From contig NC_068345.1 of assembly GCF_014633365.1 (NCBI RefSeq), forward strand, positions 10,176,058-10,240,057: a DNA stretch of 64,000 nucleotides, read 5' to 3'. Shown here in pieces: positions 1 to 11,212 of the stretch. The position numbers and the translations under genes are program-made. Below the pieces are notes generated by a model. It saw only the letters and a program-made list of their open reading frames with translations. It ran no database searches and was not told where the DNA came from. Positions within the stretch are counted from its first letter, which is position 1, and every line of letters starts with the position of its first letter. The DNA is from Diospyros lotus. Taxonomy: Eukaryota > Streptophyta > Magnoliopsida > Ericales > Ebenaceae.

Positions 1-1323
1 ATTGGAAAATATTTTTCTTTTCCACCTTTTTCCAATCAAACACACCTTAAAAAATATAATGTCAAACTTTACATTTTTTTTTATTTTTGTTATTGAACAA
101 GAAAAAAGTTGCACATGTAACTTGAAAGAAATTAGAAATTCTTATTATTGATGTCTCCACACTAATTTTTTTTTAATGTATTACGTATTCTATATAGTTT
201 TAGATATTTTTCTAGTGGTATTAGACTAAGTAGTATGTTACATACTATTTCTTTTTTCTTAGTCATTTTAGACATTTACATATTGTTTAATATTAATTGT
301 AAATAAATTGAATATATTATATTATTTAATTTTTAATCATATAGAATAAAAATCATTTATATTTATATTTAGTTGAAGAATTACTTAAGTAACAAGTTAC
401 ACATGTATTGCATATGTCCTATTGCTAGTTTAAAGTATATCTAAAGAGTCTCATATCTATGTAGTGAGACAAAGTTTTACATTTGTGATTTATTTCTTCT
501 ATCAAAATCGAGAGCATGAGCGGCAGGAGTCGTACAAGGGCGATCTTCCCAAATATATCTAAAAAGTAAAGAAAAAAAAGTATTATGTCGGAATGGCAAT
601 GGATACTCTATCTCCCTCAAGAAAAGAGTTTTGAGTATAAAAAGAATAATAACCATTATTCAAAATACTTGTCAAGTATAATAGGGTCACGAGAATAAAG
701 TTTCTTATTCAATCTTATATTGACATAGTGTTTTATATATATATATATATATATATTATGATTATTAGATTAAAAAAAGTCTCTCGAATCAAACATATTC
801 TCACAAACTATGAATAAAACTTAGTTATTGGTTCTCTTGTCTCTCACCCTTGCTATGGACAAATTAAGATGATATTTTTTATTACTTAACATACTAAAAC
901 AATCTAAAATATTATAGTTATTTCTTTTTAGCTTTTTGTTTGTATTAATGTCCTATTTTTTTTGTTATCAAATTATTGTAGAGTTATTTAAATTATGAAT
1001 GGGAATTCATAAATATATCAAGTATACAAGTATCTATTACACTACAAGTATGAGTTGAGGGTTAAATAATATACCTCAAGAATATGAATACAAGTATGGC
1101 GGACAAGGTTAGATGCAAGTACATGTATTGGCAACAAAAGAGTCCCCTCCCAATACCTTCCACATTGTCATCCCTAATAAAAGGAGGCTTAGTCCCATTC
1201 ATCGTTCCAAAATCTAGTCCCGTTAAAATTAGAGGGTATGCGACGAGATTAATGACTTTTCTAATTAAATTTTTTTCTATGACTTTGTTACCTTTTATGC
1301 TATGCATTGGAATATAAAACATA
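1..1323. other. AT-rich intergenic DNA, no gene seen
   Basis: No coding region is supported here. The stretch is AT-rich and contains a short (TA)n run at about 738-755. The two overlapping ORFs near 1062-1430 have no recognisable protein family and run through the left end of the adjacent solo LTR, so they are treated as chance. The five bases 1324-1328 (AGAGA) are the left target-site duplication of the LTR that follows. Confidence 0.6.
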
Positions 1324-1328
1324 AGAGA

Positions 1329-4052
1329 TGTTGAGAAATATAGGAGTGTGCACTCAAGAGAGGGCAAATTGAGTGTTTCGAAACTTTTTTTATTTGATAA
1401 AGATTTTATACAAAAACTGTTTTGAGCCATTTTATAGGATTGAAATTAATATTGTAAATATGAATTGAAAGTGCTCAAAAAATGAAAAACAAAAATAAGA
1501 GAAATAAAATAGACAAGCACACAAAATCTAGAGTGGTTTGGCTCAACTCGACCTACTTTACTACTTTGGCTACTCACTAAGAATTTTCGAGAATCCAAAA
1601 TTTAGTGTTTATTTAAAAATGTGAGCATTATCCTTTATTACAATAAGTTCTCCAAGACTTGGCTATAACATTTTTCAAGCCTTTTACCAAGATAAGACAT
1701 TAAGCCAAACAACATTTTGAGAGAGAAAAATGTGGAAAACAAACAACCTTCAAAAGAATATGAAAGAAAGATCAAGAGGGATTTAACAATACAAATAAAG
1801 AATATAAATGATAGATAATAAAAGCTCTTTACTTTCACTAGGTATGAAAAACTTAGTAAGAGAAATTAAGGCTTCAACTTAGCTTTTTCTTTTTCTTTTT
1901 CATTCTCCTCGAGAGAATTTTTCTGTTAAACCAACTCTAAACAATTTTGTGCACCCTTTGGATATTTATAGATTTTCCTTTTTTAATACATTTTACAATT
2001 TGTCTAGTGGATAAACCTATTAACCTAAAAGTTGCAAAGAACATTATATTTTCTTATCCATGCCAATGGTTATTATAGATTTAAAGCTTAAATATAGTTA
2101 ATTTTGATGAAAGAATGTTCATACAGAATTTAATGAAGATTTGACTATCTGACAATGAAGAACAATAGTATTTAATGCAGTCTTAACGACTATATTTTTT
2201 AAACTTCTAAGATTGTTAGTCGAGTAAGATTGGCTATTACTCGAGTGAAATTAGATCTTACTCGAGTGGTGCATAAGTCATTACTTGACTACTGAATAAT
2301 TTTACTCGATTAAAATTATCAGATACGTAAGTCATTACTCGACTATTTAGATTTGTTATTCAACTAAAAAATATAATACTCGATTATAGATATTTCTTAG
2401 TCAATTAAACTTTTAACTATATTGTTGCTCAATATGTTACTCAATTATGTGATTTATGATATTCGACTAAAGAATTTCTTTACTCGATTAAAATTTCTCT
2501 TAGTCAATTAAAACTTTGAGTATCATTCTATCCAAGAATTATTACTCAATTAAGGAATTAAATTACTCGATTAAAATAAGATGTTATTTGATTAAATAAT
2601 AACTCTTAGTGAATTAATTCTTTGAGTACATTTATGTTTAATAATAATTACTTGATTAAAAGGATATGTTACTCGACTAAAATATATTTTAACTGATTAA
2701 TTCTTTGATTACTCAATTATTATCAATACTTCATCACTATTAGAGTAATGTAAATGAATAGTTGACTAATCTTTTAAGGATCTTGATTTTACTAGAGAGA
2801 ATTTAGTCAAATAAAGTGTTTGTTATTCAACTAAAATATCTTCTTACTCGATTAAAGATGGTTACTTGATTAAATCTAGTTTTTAGTTGATTACCATTTT
2901 AGATCTTGAAACCCTAATATACCTTACTTGACTAATTAATATTCATTACTCGAGTAATGTTTGAAAATTAGTTAAAATTGAGATTCTTTAAGATAATTAC
3001 TCAATTAAAATAAAATTTTACTCAAGTAAAAGGTATGTTAATCGATTAAATAAATTATTTTACTCGATTAACAGTTTGATTTACTCAACTAAGTTAGATG
3101 ATTAGTCAATTAATGTTTTAGCTTTAGACTTTGAACCTAGAATTCTAGGTATGATTTAATTAGCTAATTTGTTATTGTTAAACTTTGTTACTCGAGTAAT
3201 ATTGTTTCTATGTAGATTTACAAAGAATTACTCAACTAACTTTTTCTTGATGTTTTATAATCTTAATTACTCAATTATTGATTTCAAAACTTGATTTCTT
3301 AACAATAAATACTCAAGTATTAATCATTTAATACTCAATTATCATGTTTTAAATCCTTCAAACACTTTTGCTTATCAAGTAACAAGTACTTAACCTTTTA
3401 AGTCGTGCAAGTATTTTTCCAACATCATTAAATTTCAAACTTTTGAATGAATTTATCTCAACATTAAGAACCTTATTAAGTACTTGATGTTTTTGCTTCT
3501 AAAGATCAAATAGTCAATTTGAATTCATTAAAGAATTTTCAAATGATTTTTTGAAACTCAAGTATTATTATATATTGAATGAATTATATCACTTGAGTAT
3601 ACATTCATTCATTCTTAAAGAACTTTATATCAAAATGATTTTTTCTCAAATATTCAAAGTATTCACACCTTCTTTTAAACCTTAAGTTTTAAGATGATTA
3701 CTTGAGTAATGCTATTATGATATTCGACTAATGTTTTAAGTTAAGCTTACTCTATATGTTACTTAATTAACACATATTTGAACACTTAGGATATTATTGT
3801 AAGTCATTTAAACATGTTCAAGTATACTCTAAGCATAACAAATTATTTTATTTCACTTGTATACTAAGGACACTTAGATTAATTCTTAAAAACCTAGAGT
3901 AACACATTAAAGTTAATCTTGTTGAAGCCTATTGAAGTATAATCTTCTTGAACCTTATGTCTTCCAAGTATTTAATAGATAATGGAGAAAGTTCATTAAT
4001 GTTTTGCATTTGGATTCTCATTTTCAAAACATCCTCAAAATTAAAATCAACA
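1329..4052 (-). mobile_element. Solo LTR of a SIRE-like Copia retrotransposon
   Basis: The 2724-bp stretch starts with TG and ends with CA, and is flanked on both sides by the same five bases, AGAGA (1324-1328 and 4053-4057). No coding region lies inside or next to it. This is the signature of a solo LTR left after LTR-LTR recombination. Its ends resemble the LTR of the minus-strand Copia at 18266-23670: the left end has a comparable CACTCAAGAGAGGG block and an 'agagtggttt.gctcaa' block, and the right end read on the minus strand starts TGTTGATTTTAATTTTGAGG. The middle (about 2215-3760) is filled with copies of a short palindromic motif, described separately. Family placement is an inference from these shared blocks. 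Confidence 0.8.
2215..3760. repeat. Dispersed array of TTACTCGAGTAA-type palindromes
   Basis: Within the solo LTR dozens of copies of a 12-base motif occur at irregular spacing. The perfect palindrome TTACTCGAGTAA and variants such as TTACTCGATTAA, TTACTCGACTAA, TTAGTCAATTAA and TTACTCAATTAT recur in both apparent orientations. Spacing is commonly 20-60 bp, so it is not a simple tandem repeat. Function is unknown. Confidence 0.75.
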
Positions 4053-4057
4053 AGAGA

Positions 4058-4239
4058 TATTCAAATTTTAATGTTATATCAATTTCCTTCCATTTGATTT
4101 TCACTTAAACACCCAAATAAGGACTAGAGAATTCATTTCTTTTCTTTATTAAACATCTATACAAAAGTAAGATAGCTCTCTCATCCCATTCTTTTTGTAA
4201 ACCCTTTCTTCTCGTCTCCTCCAAAACTCCCAAACATAG
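4058..4239. other. Short spacer between solo LTR and Copia element
   Basis: No gene or repeat is recognised. The last five bases (CATAG, 4235-4239) are the expected left target site of the Copia element that begins at 4240; the matching right copy has been lost. Confidence 0.4.
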
Positions 4240-4456
4240 TGTTAACTACTGAAGATTGTGGAGTTATTTTATTTCTAGAATAAGCTATTTTAATTTGTTT
4301 GCTTAATTTAGGGAATTCTAGTTTCCTAATGTATTGGTGTTTTTTCCTTTTTAGTTAGTTTCCTAACGTATAAGTGTTATTAGTTTTTTCTAGCTTGCTT
4401 ATATAAAGGGTTCGATATTCTCCTTAAATACTGATGTAATTGATTTTGCTAATACA
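4240..4456 (+). repeat. 5' LTR of the Copia element
   Basis: Begins TGTTAACTACTGAAG and probably ends ...CTAATACA. The first half matches the truncated 3' LTR at 15285-15394. A TATA-like TTATATAAAGGG occurs at about 4399-4410. No clean primer-binding site was recognised right after it, so the inner boundary is approximate. Confidence 0.7.
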
Positions 4457-4499
4457 AGAAGAAATTATGGGTGTATCTTTGGCCACATCAACGACTTTC

Positions 4500-6782
4500 A
4501 CCACGACATGAATGGGGAATGATTTCTAGAATATGAACCCACTCTATCGCCTTAATGGAACGAACTACCTATAATGGGGTCAAGTGGTCTGCATGTTTCT
4601 TAAGAGACATGGAAAGATGGGCCATCTCACTAATACCAACCCAAAAGAAAAGGATCTAGGATTTATAGCATGGGATAAGGAAGACTCAATGATGATGTTA
4701 TGGTTATGAAATTCCATGAAAACTAGAGATTAGTAAGAATCTGATGTTCCTTGCCACCACAAGGGCTATATGGGAGAATTTACAACAAACCTACTCCAAG
4801 AAGAAGGATACTGCTTTAATTTACAGGTTGAAGATTCAAGTTGGATCTACCAAGGGAGCATGCCTGTTACCGATTATTACAATCAAATGGTAAGAGTATG
4901 GCTAGAAATTGATCACAATCATGACTTGTAATTGGAGTACAACCATAACATTCATGTTGTTCAAGAATTCCTCGAGAATAATTAAGTATTTGAATTCCTC
5001 ATTGGACTAAATACGAAATATGACAAGATCAGAGTTCAAATTCTCTATAAAGATCCCACACCAATTCTCCATGAGAGTTTTTCAATTGTTCATGTTGAAG
5101 AAAGTTAACAAGGTATCATATTGGAACCTTGTACGCAAGAGGCTTCAACAATGGTCTCTCGTAGACCTGGAGAATGAGGGAATAAGGGGAATAATAATCC
5201 ACAGCCTACTGAATCAAATAAACCATCCAGTAAAGATGGACTATGGTGTACTTACTGCAACAAATCATTTCACCCACATGAGGATTGTTTTAAGTTGCCT
5301 AGTAAGGCGTAAGTTTTGGCACGGATTGAAGGTTTCAAAGGCCAAGCACAAAGTTAGGCTAACCTGGCCAATAAAGAAAATCAAATGATTGAAGCTACAA
5401 AACTAGACAAGGAAGAGTTCATAGAATTCAACAAAGAAGATATAAAAAGATTGAGGTGTCTCCTTTAACTCCCTCGACAAATCTCCAGGTTCTTATTCTC
5501 TTGCCAAAATTGATATGTGTCTCATGATGAACTCTTTTAAAGCATCAAATATTGACCAATTGGGTAGATGGATTGTAGATTTAGGCGCAACTGATCATAT
5601 GACCCATAATGTCACTTTCTTTGATTCATATAAACCCACCTTAGGAAACCAAAAAATCATTGTAGCCGATAGTTCTCCTACTAACATTGTTAGGGGTAAG
5701 GAAGCCTTCATCTTAGCCCTTCAATATCCCTTAAAAATGTCCTTCACATCCCAAAACTTTCAACCAATCTTATTTTTGTTCACAAAATCGCTAAAGAGCT
5801 CCATTGCAAAATAATCTTATTTGACTCTCATTGTGTTTTTAGAATCGAACCTTAGGGAAGATGATTGGATTTGCTAGAGAATGCGACAAGTTGTACTATC
5901 CTTATGACCTAGGATGCGGCTAAATAAAGGGAAAACAATCCACCATTTCTCAAGCATTTTTAACTACATCAAATAAGAATACAATCTAGGCACACCACTT
6001 TCAACTTGGCTATCTGCCTTTTCCTCCTTTAAAACACATGTTTCCATTCTCTATTTAAGGATATTGTTGCTTCAAATTTTCAGCGTGAAGTTTGTCAATT
6101 TACAAAACATTGTTGTACTTCATTTCCAATAAATTCCATAAAATGCATCAAACCTTTTTCTTTGATACATTCTGATATTTGGGAGCCTTTAGAAATTCTT
6201 GATATTCATGGGGTAAGATAGTTTGTAACTTTTATTGATAACTACACTCGTACTACTTGGTTGTTTTTAATGAAAAAAAAATTGAAGTTAGCTCATTGCT
6301 TCCCTAATTTCAAAAAAATGATTTTCACTCAGTTTAGAGAAACAATAAAAAGGTTTCAATCAGATAATGCAAGAGATTATTTCAATCAAAATTTTTTTTC
6401 TTTTTTTACAATGGAAGGTATTATTCATGAGTCCTTATTTTTCGAAACAATACACAATAGAATGAGGTTGTAGAAAGAAAAAATCATCATCTCCTAAAAG
6501 TCACTTCCGAACTTCTATTTTAGTCAAATGTTGCAAAGCTTTTATGAGGGAAGCTGTTCTAATCGCTACTTATCTCATAAATCTTCTATATCTTCCATCT
6601 AAAGTTCTAGAAAATCATAGTCCCATAAACACATTGTCCAAACACTTTCCTGACATTGGATATTCTTTCATAAAAATCAAATATTTAAATTGGAGTCTTG
6701 TGCAAAAAAGTGTTATTTTTGTTGGATATTCTTCCACATGAAAGGTTACAAGTGCTATGATCCTTCCAATAGGTGAACCATT
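4500..6782 (+). pseudogene. Copia gag, protease and integrase remnants
   Basis: Translating across frames gives the usual Copia order. Gag N-terminal part: 'LNGTNYL.WGQVV' near 4550-4590 and 'ATTRAIWENLQQTYSKKKD' near 4757-4813. Zinc knuckle: WCTYCNKSFHPHEDCFK at about 5240-5293 (CX2CX4HX4C). Aspartic protease: WIVDLGATDHMT at about 5572-5607, where the usual DSGA is DLGA. Pre-integrase and integrase core: 'LIHSDIWEPLE' and 'FQSDNARDYF' at about 6160-6390, then 'VGYSST.KGYKCYDPSN' at about 6720-6770. Several stops and frameshifts break the reading frame, so no polyprotein can be made. The sequence stops where an Athila-like element has inserted (TSD at 6783-6787). Confidence 0.85.
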
Positions 6783-6787
6783 GTATC
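6783..6787. repeat. Target-site duplication GTATC of the Athila-like element
   Basis: GTATC at 6783-6787 matches TATC at 10990-10993; the first base is lost or changed on the right. Joining the two flanks restores a readable Copia segment, '..TIVSLDVTFNNSEPFY', which confirms the exact insertion point. Confidence 0.75.
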
Positions 6788-8483
6788 TGTGATTTATGCA
6801 TAATTAATTCGGACAAGTGTACTCTAGTCAAATATGCATATAGTGATGAAAAGAGTGTCGATCCCACGAAAACTACATCATAATACCAAAACAATTTTAT
6901 TTAGCCTAAGTTGAACTAATTAATTAATCGGATGAATAAAAATAAATGAAAAACTAAATTCTTTGTGAGAAAAATTAATTAATAAATGCACTAGGGTTTA
7001 GATTTCATTTAATCTGGGTTATGTAATTAACTATTCACTCCGATTCAAAACCAAAAATACCCTTACAGTATTTTATAATTATTTGCATGTGATGGTGAAT
7101 TTTTCTCAATTAATTAATAAGTTTTCTTAAGTCATATTAATCTTTTATTAATTCAATTTCACTGTCAGATTTCTAAGCAGATATCAACGAAATAAATAAG
7201 CATTAAGTTCTTTGGAAACCTCTAATCTTAGAAGGGGATTTGACTCACTAAACTTTCTCGATTCCCACACATGAGCTAATCATCTTTCGATCTCATAGTC
7301 TAGCATGTGATTTATATTGTCTATGGATCTAGTTTATAATAATTCTTTAGTCAATCATGCATAAATCATTAAATTATTAAAAGGTGATCAATCTTTTAAA
7401 GCATTAAACGCAACAATATAAATTCCTAACACAAATAATAATCGAGTTTTGAATCAAACTAAACAAATAATCACATAATCCCAATATTAAAATCCATCCA
7501 AACCCTAGCTAAAATAATTTAGCTAGATATTATTAAAATAAAAATTAAAATTAAAAAATTAAAAATTAAATAGAGAAAAACAAGTTCCCTGCCCAGATTT
7601 GTTTTGATCTGAAACAAATATGGGTGCGGCTGTTGCTGGCCGTGAAACTTGCTCGTGCATCGGCCTTGCAATTTTTCACTCTGCGCAATCTCTTATTACG
7701 TTCAATTCCAATATATGCACCACGAATAAGCCTCCCAATCTCTCCTCAGTGTGCGTCATCTCTACTGGGCGGAGTGCGATTTTGTTCACCCCCTTTAATG
7801 GGGTGATCATCACCTTCACTAATTTTATGAGGATAAAAAATAATGAGACGATAATTAAATTTTATTCTCATACCGTTTTATTATTTTTTACTCTCACAAA
7901 ATCAATGAGAGTGATTGTCACCCGGGTGAACAAAATTGCACTTCACTGGGCGCCTCCCATCTTAATATCTTATTATTATAAATATATATGAGACGCTAGG
8001 CACTGGGCAGCCCTCGGGACTCCCAATTTGACTTTTCTTCAATTTCTTATTTAATAATATAATATATATATATATAAATGCACATGACGTGTCCTATTCT
8101 CCACGTTCACGCCATTTGTAATGTATAGTATATGATAGATATATATAAGTATTATAATTTAATATATAATATAATATAATATATATTTCATTTTTTATAA
8201 ATATTGAATTAATTATAATATAATATATAATTAATTATTAATAAATAAATAAATAATTTTTCAATTATATTATAATATTAGTTTAATATAAAATTAACTT
8301 TATAAATTACTTTATAATATATTTTTTTTATGCCCAACTCTTCGAATTTATTTCATTTGCTGGATTCCTAAAAAATAGATTAAAATAATATAAAATCTAT
8401 ATAAACACACATTTATATAGGAAAAATAACACAAAGTTAAGATAAAAATTAGATAAAAATATGTAAATAATTAAGACTTATCA
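6788..8483 (-). repeat. 3' LTR of the Athila-like element
   Basis: Starts (minus strand) TGATAAGTCTTAATTA at 8483 and ends at 6788 next to TSD GTATC. It includes the 'gtgtcgatcccacg' block at about 6857-6870 and the 500-bp region shared with 10437-10989. It is interrupted by a hairpin MITE at 7772-7944. Its length without the MITE (~1.5 kb) is close to that of the related solo LTR at 18984-23139. Confidence 0.7.
7772..7944. mobile_element. Hairpin MITE with 8-bp target-site duplication
   Basis: The two halves are inverted copies of each other: the left starts GAGTGCGATTTTGTTCACC and the right end, read on the other strand, starts GAAGTGCAATTTTGTTCACC. The similarity continues inward through 'TTTTATGAGGATAAAAAATAA'-like sequence on both arms. 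It is flanked on both sides by ACTGGGCG (7764-7771 and 7945-7952). A 173-bp foldback with an 8-bp TSD fits a non-autonomous hAT-type MITE; the superfamily is an inference from the TSD length only. Confidence 0.8.
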
Positions 8484-9774
8484 AATGCCCCCACACTTAA
8501 CATTTTGCTTGTTCTCAAGCAAAATAGAGAAGAAATACAAAATAAACATTTCATTTTCATGCTAAGCCAAAATCAAGAATTCCAATAACATATCAACGCA
8601 TAATTAATCACAAAATTGGTTACCATCCATATTATCATATCAACTGTAAATCCAAAAATATTAATTGAAAGAATTAGTCATGCAAAATCATCACTTTTGA
8701 TGCCATGCATACTTCAAAATTAATTCATGAAATATTGCAACTAACAATTAAATCATGCAATAATTTTCTTACAATTACTTCTCTCCACTACTACAAACAT
8801 AAAGAGTAATAGGGATGATTTTTTTTTTAATCAATCTTTCCTAAGCATTACTTGGCTTTTGACGCGAATGTTGACATTTTGTGATGAAGACACCCGGTTA
8901 CTCCCCTAAATAATTGCTTATAATGCATTTATATATTCATATTTTGAACTACCGTTTGACGTGAAGGATGATGTAGGAGCACACTGTCAACCCCCAATTA
9001 CTACTAAGAAGCTTAAAACATAAGAGTAGATAAATAGTAATAACAATTTTTTTTTTCTTTTTGTTTTACTCTTCTTTTTTTTCATCGTCCCATTTTACTT
9101 TAACTCTGTTTAGGCCTAGTTTCAAGAAATAATCACAATATTATTCTCACATAATCAATCATGCATAATCACAAAATCCCATGAATTTTGTCAAGAATCA
9201 TAAATTTCAACAATCATGATAATCCGGCATAATCAATTCTTTTTCCTTAACACTGTTAAACCTAGAATCAATAATCAAATAGAACAGTTCCCAATTTTGA
9301 ATTAACTATGCATTGAACCAAAGTTAATATAGGAAACATGAAATCGGCCTAGGCAAGAAAATAAAACATTTTTCATTCATGCACATTATATATTTCTTCT
9401 TTCTTTCTTTTTCCAAGCAATCAAAAAAAAAATAAGAATTATCGAATTTCCCACCCCCACACTTAAGTTAAACATTGTCCCCAATGTTTAAAAATAAGAA
9501 AAGAGGAAAAGAAAAGCAATACTCCCCTAATGTAGGCCTTCTTGAAATGCTTGAAAATTTCTGGCCTTATTCTTTTGGAAGATGAAGGATCGGATTTCGA
9601 CATGAAGCAAGCCTTACAAAAAGAAAGATAAAAAAAAAAAATGGAATAAGAAAGCAATCCAAGACATTCTAAAAGTTAAGAGAAATAAAAAGAAAATAAA
9701 TAAATAACATTTCGAATGGGTTGCCTCCCATCAAGCACTTCTTTATAGTCATTATCTTGACTAAGTTGTCATCT

Positions 9775-10188
9775 TCAAGGAGACTTAAATTCAGCCAACC
9801 TTTTCTTCTTTGCCATTATTTCTTTCAATATTTTATCATAATTGGGCATTAGAGAAATAACATCAAGTAAGGAGATGTTAATATGAAACTTTTTAAACAT
9901 CTTTAAAAATTTAGTAGCTTGTTGAACCAAATTAGCCATAAGAAATATTTTTGAAAAATGATAAAAATGATTTCCTACTTGACAATCTACACTAATGTGT
10001 CCCTCTTGCCCACAAAGCTCACAAATAAGAAAATAAAAAGGAGAAACACTTGAAACCCTCAAATTTTTCAAATTCTTATTTAATGTAGCTATTTGAACAG
10101 ATAAAGCAGTGATAGAATCAAAGTTATAAATGTCAACTCCCTTTGTATTTGCTCTTTCATTGCCCCATTGATAATCGTTGGGTGTCAT
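9775..10188 (-). pseudogene. Athila-type Gag remnant with zinc knuckle
   Basis: A 137-codon ORF. Residues 22-50 ('YNFDSITALSVQIATLNKNL') match the segment before the zinc knuckle in Athila-type Gag. Residues 57-70 hold the knuckle CELCGQEGHISVDC (CX2CX4HX4C). It then passes abruptly into 'FLKMFKKFHINISLLDVISL' and 'MPNYDKILKEIMAKKKRLAEF', a segment that in complete elements lies further downstream near the Gag-Pol junction. This suggests an in-frame internal deletion. Reverse transcriptase, RNase H and integrase are absent, so the element can only have moved by borrowing enzymes, if at all. Confidence 0.75.
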
Positions 10189-10436
10189 CTCCTGAAAAAG
10201 TTAAGAATTAAAAATTAAAAATAAAAAATTTCATAAAAGGTAGAGAAAAATAAAATAATTATAAATAAATTAAATAAAGAAAAATTTAAATCCGAAAAGA
10301 AAACCTATAAAGAAAAAAAAAGAAAAGTAAAAATTAAAAATTTAAACTGGAAAAATAAAATAAAATAAAATATTTAAATCCTAAAATAAAATATATACAT
10401 GTTCAATCTAAGGCAAGTTATGTAATTTTGGTATGC

Positions 10437-10989
10437 AATAAATATATGAGATACTCGGCACTGGGCAGCCCTAAGGACTCCCAATTTGACTTTTCTTCAA
10501 TTTCTTATTTAATAATATAATATATATATAAATGCACATGACGTGTCCTATTCTCCACGACGTTCACGCCATTTGCCATTTGTAACGTATAATACATAAT
10601 AGATATATATAAGTATTATAATTTAATATATAATATAATATAATATATATTTCATTTTTTATAAATACTGAATTAATTATAATATAATATATATAGGTAT
10701 AAAGTAATATAATATATAATTAGTTATTAATAAATAAATAAATAAATAATTTTTCAATTATATTATAATATTAATTTAATATAAAATTAACTTTATAAAT
10801 TACTTTATATAATATCTTTGTTTTTTCTTTTTTTATGCCCAACTCCTCGAATTTTTTTTGTTTGCTGGATTCCTACAAAAAATAATTAAAATAATATAAA
10901 ATCTATATAAACACACATTTATGTAGAAAAAATAACACAATGTTAAGATAAAAATTAGATAAAAATATGTAAACAATTAAACCTTATTA
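10437..10989 (-). repeat. Truncated 5' LTR of the Athila-like element
   Basis: About 550 bp closely matching 7978-8483, including GGCACTGGGCAGCCCT, the AATGCACATGACGTGTCCTA block and the AT-rich tract. It ends at 10989 (CTTATTA where the other copy has CTTATCA). The remaining ~1.2 kb of the LTR is missing on its left side. Confidence 0.75.
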
Positions 10990-10993
10990 TATC

Positions 10994-11212
10994 CCTTGAT
11001 GTTACATTCAATAATTCTGAGCCTTTCTACAAGTCCTCCCCTTCCCCCCACTCGTCTTCAAGGCAAGCATTCTAGAGAAGAATATGTGTGCTTAGGTTTA
11101 ATATCCTTTCTAGAAATAAATACAAACCTCCTTGATAATCCATCATCCTCATCCTTACAAACCTCCAACAATGTTATCACCCCAAAAACCATCAAACATG
11201 CCAAGATATCAC
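10994..11212 (+). pseudogene. Copia linker between integrase and reverse transcriptase
   Basis: This 219-bp piece reads '..LDVTFNNSEPFYKSSPSPHSS' in the plus frame and directly continues the Copia segment that ends at 6787. It is the divergent linker between integrase and RT. It is cut at 11212 by the next insertion; the last five bases, ATCAC, are the TSD of that insertion. Confidence 0.75.

Larger units (their letters stand above)
6788..10989 (-). mobile_element. Athila-like Gypsy element, internally deleted, minus strand
   Basis: Two direct repeats bound the element: about 7978-8483 and 10437-10989 share a block starting GGCACTGGGCAGCCCT and continuing for about 500 bp. The left LTR is longer, 6788-8483, about 1.7 kb. 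On the minus strand the polypurine tract GTGTGGGGGCATT lies directly before the LTR start TGATAAGTC at 8483. The internal part carries one Gag-like ORF (9775-10188) and, on the minus strand, the GATGGGAGGCAACCC block (about 9718-9732) typical of Athila/Ogre-type elements. The right LTR lacks its last ~1.2 kb and no primer-binding site is left, so the element is defective. It lies inside the Copia element with TSD (G)TATC. Confidence 0.8.

Noticed and set aside
1062..1430. Overlapping ORFs of 77 and 122 codons on opposite strands
   Set aside because: No domain, overlapping antisense frames, and one runs into the LTR; treated as chance ORFs.
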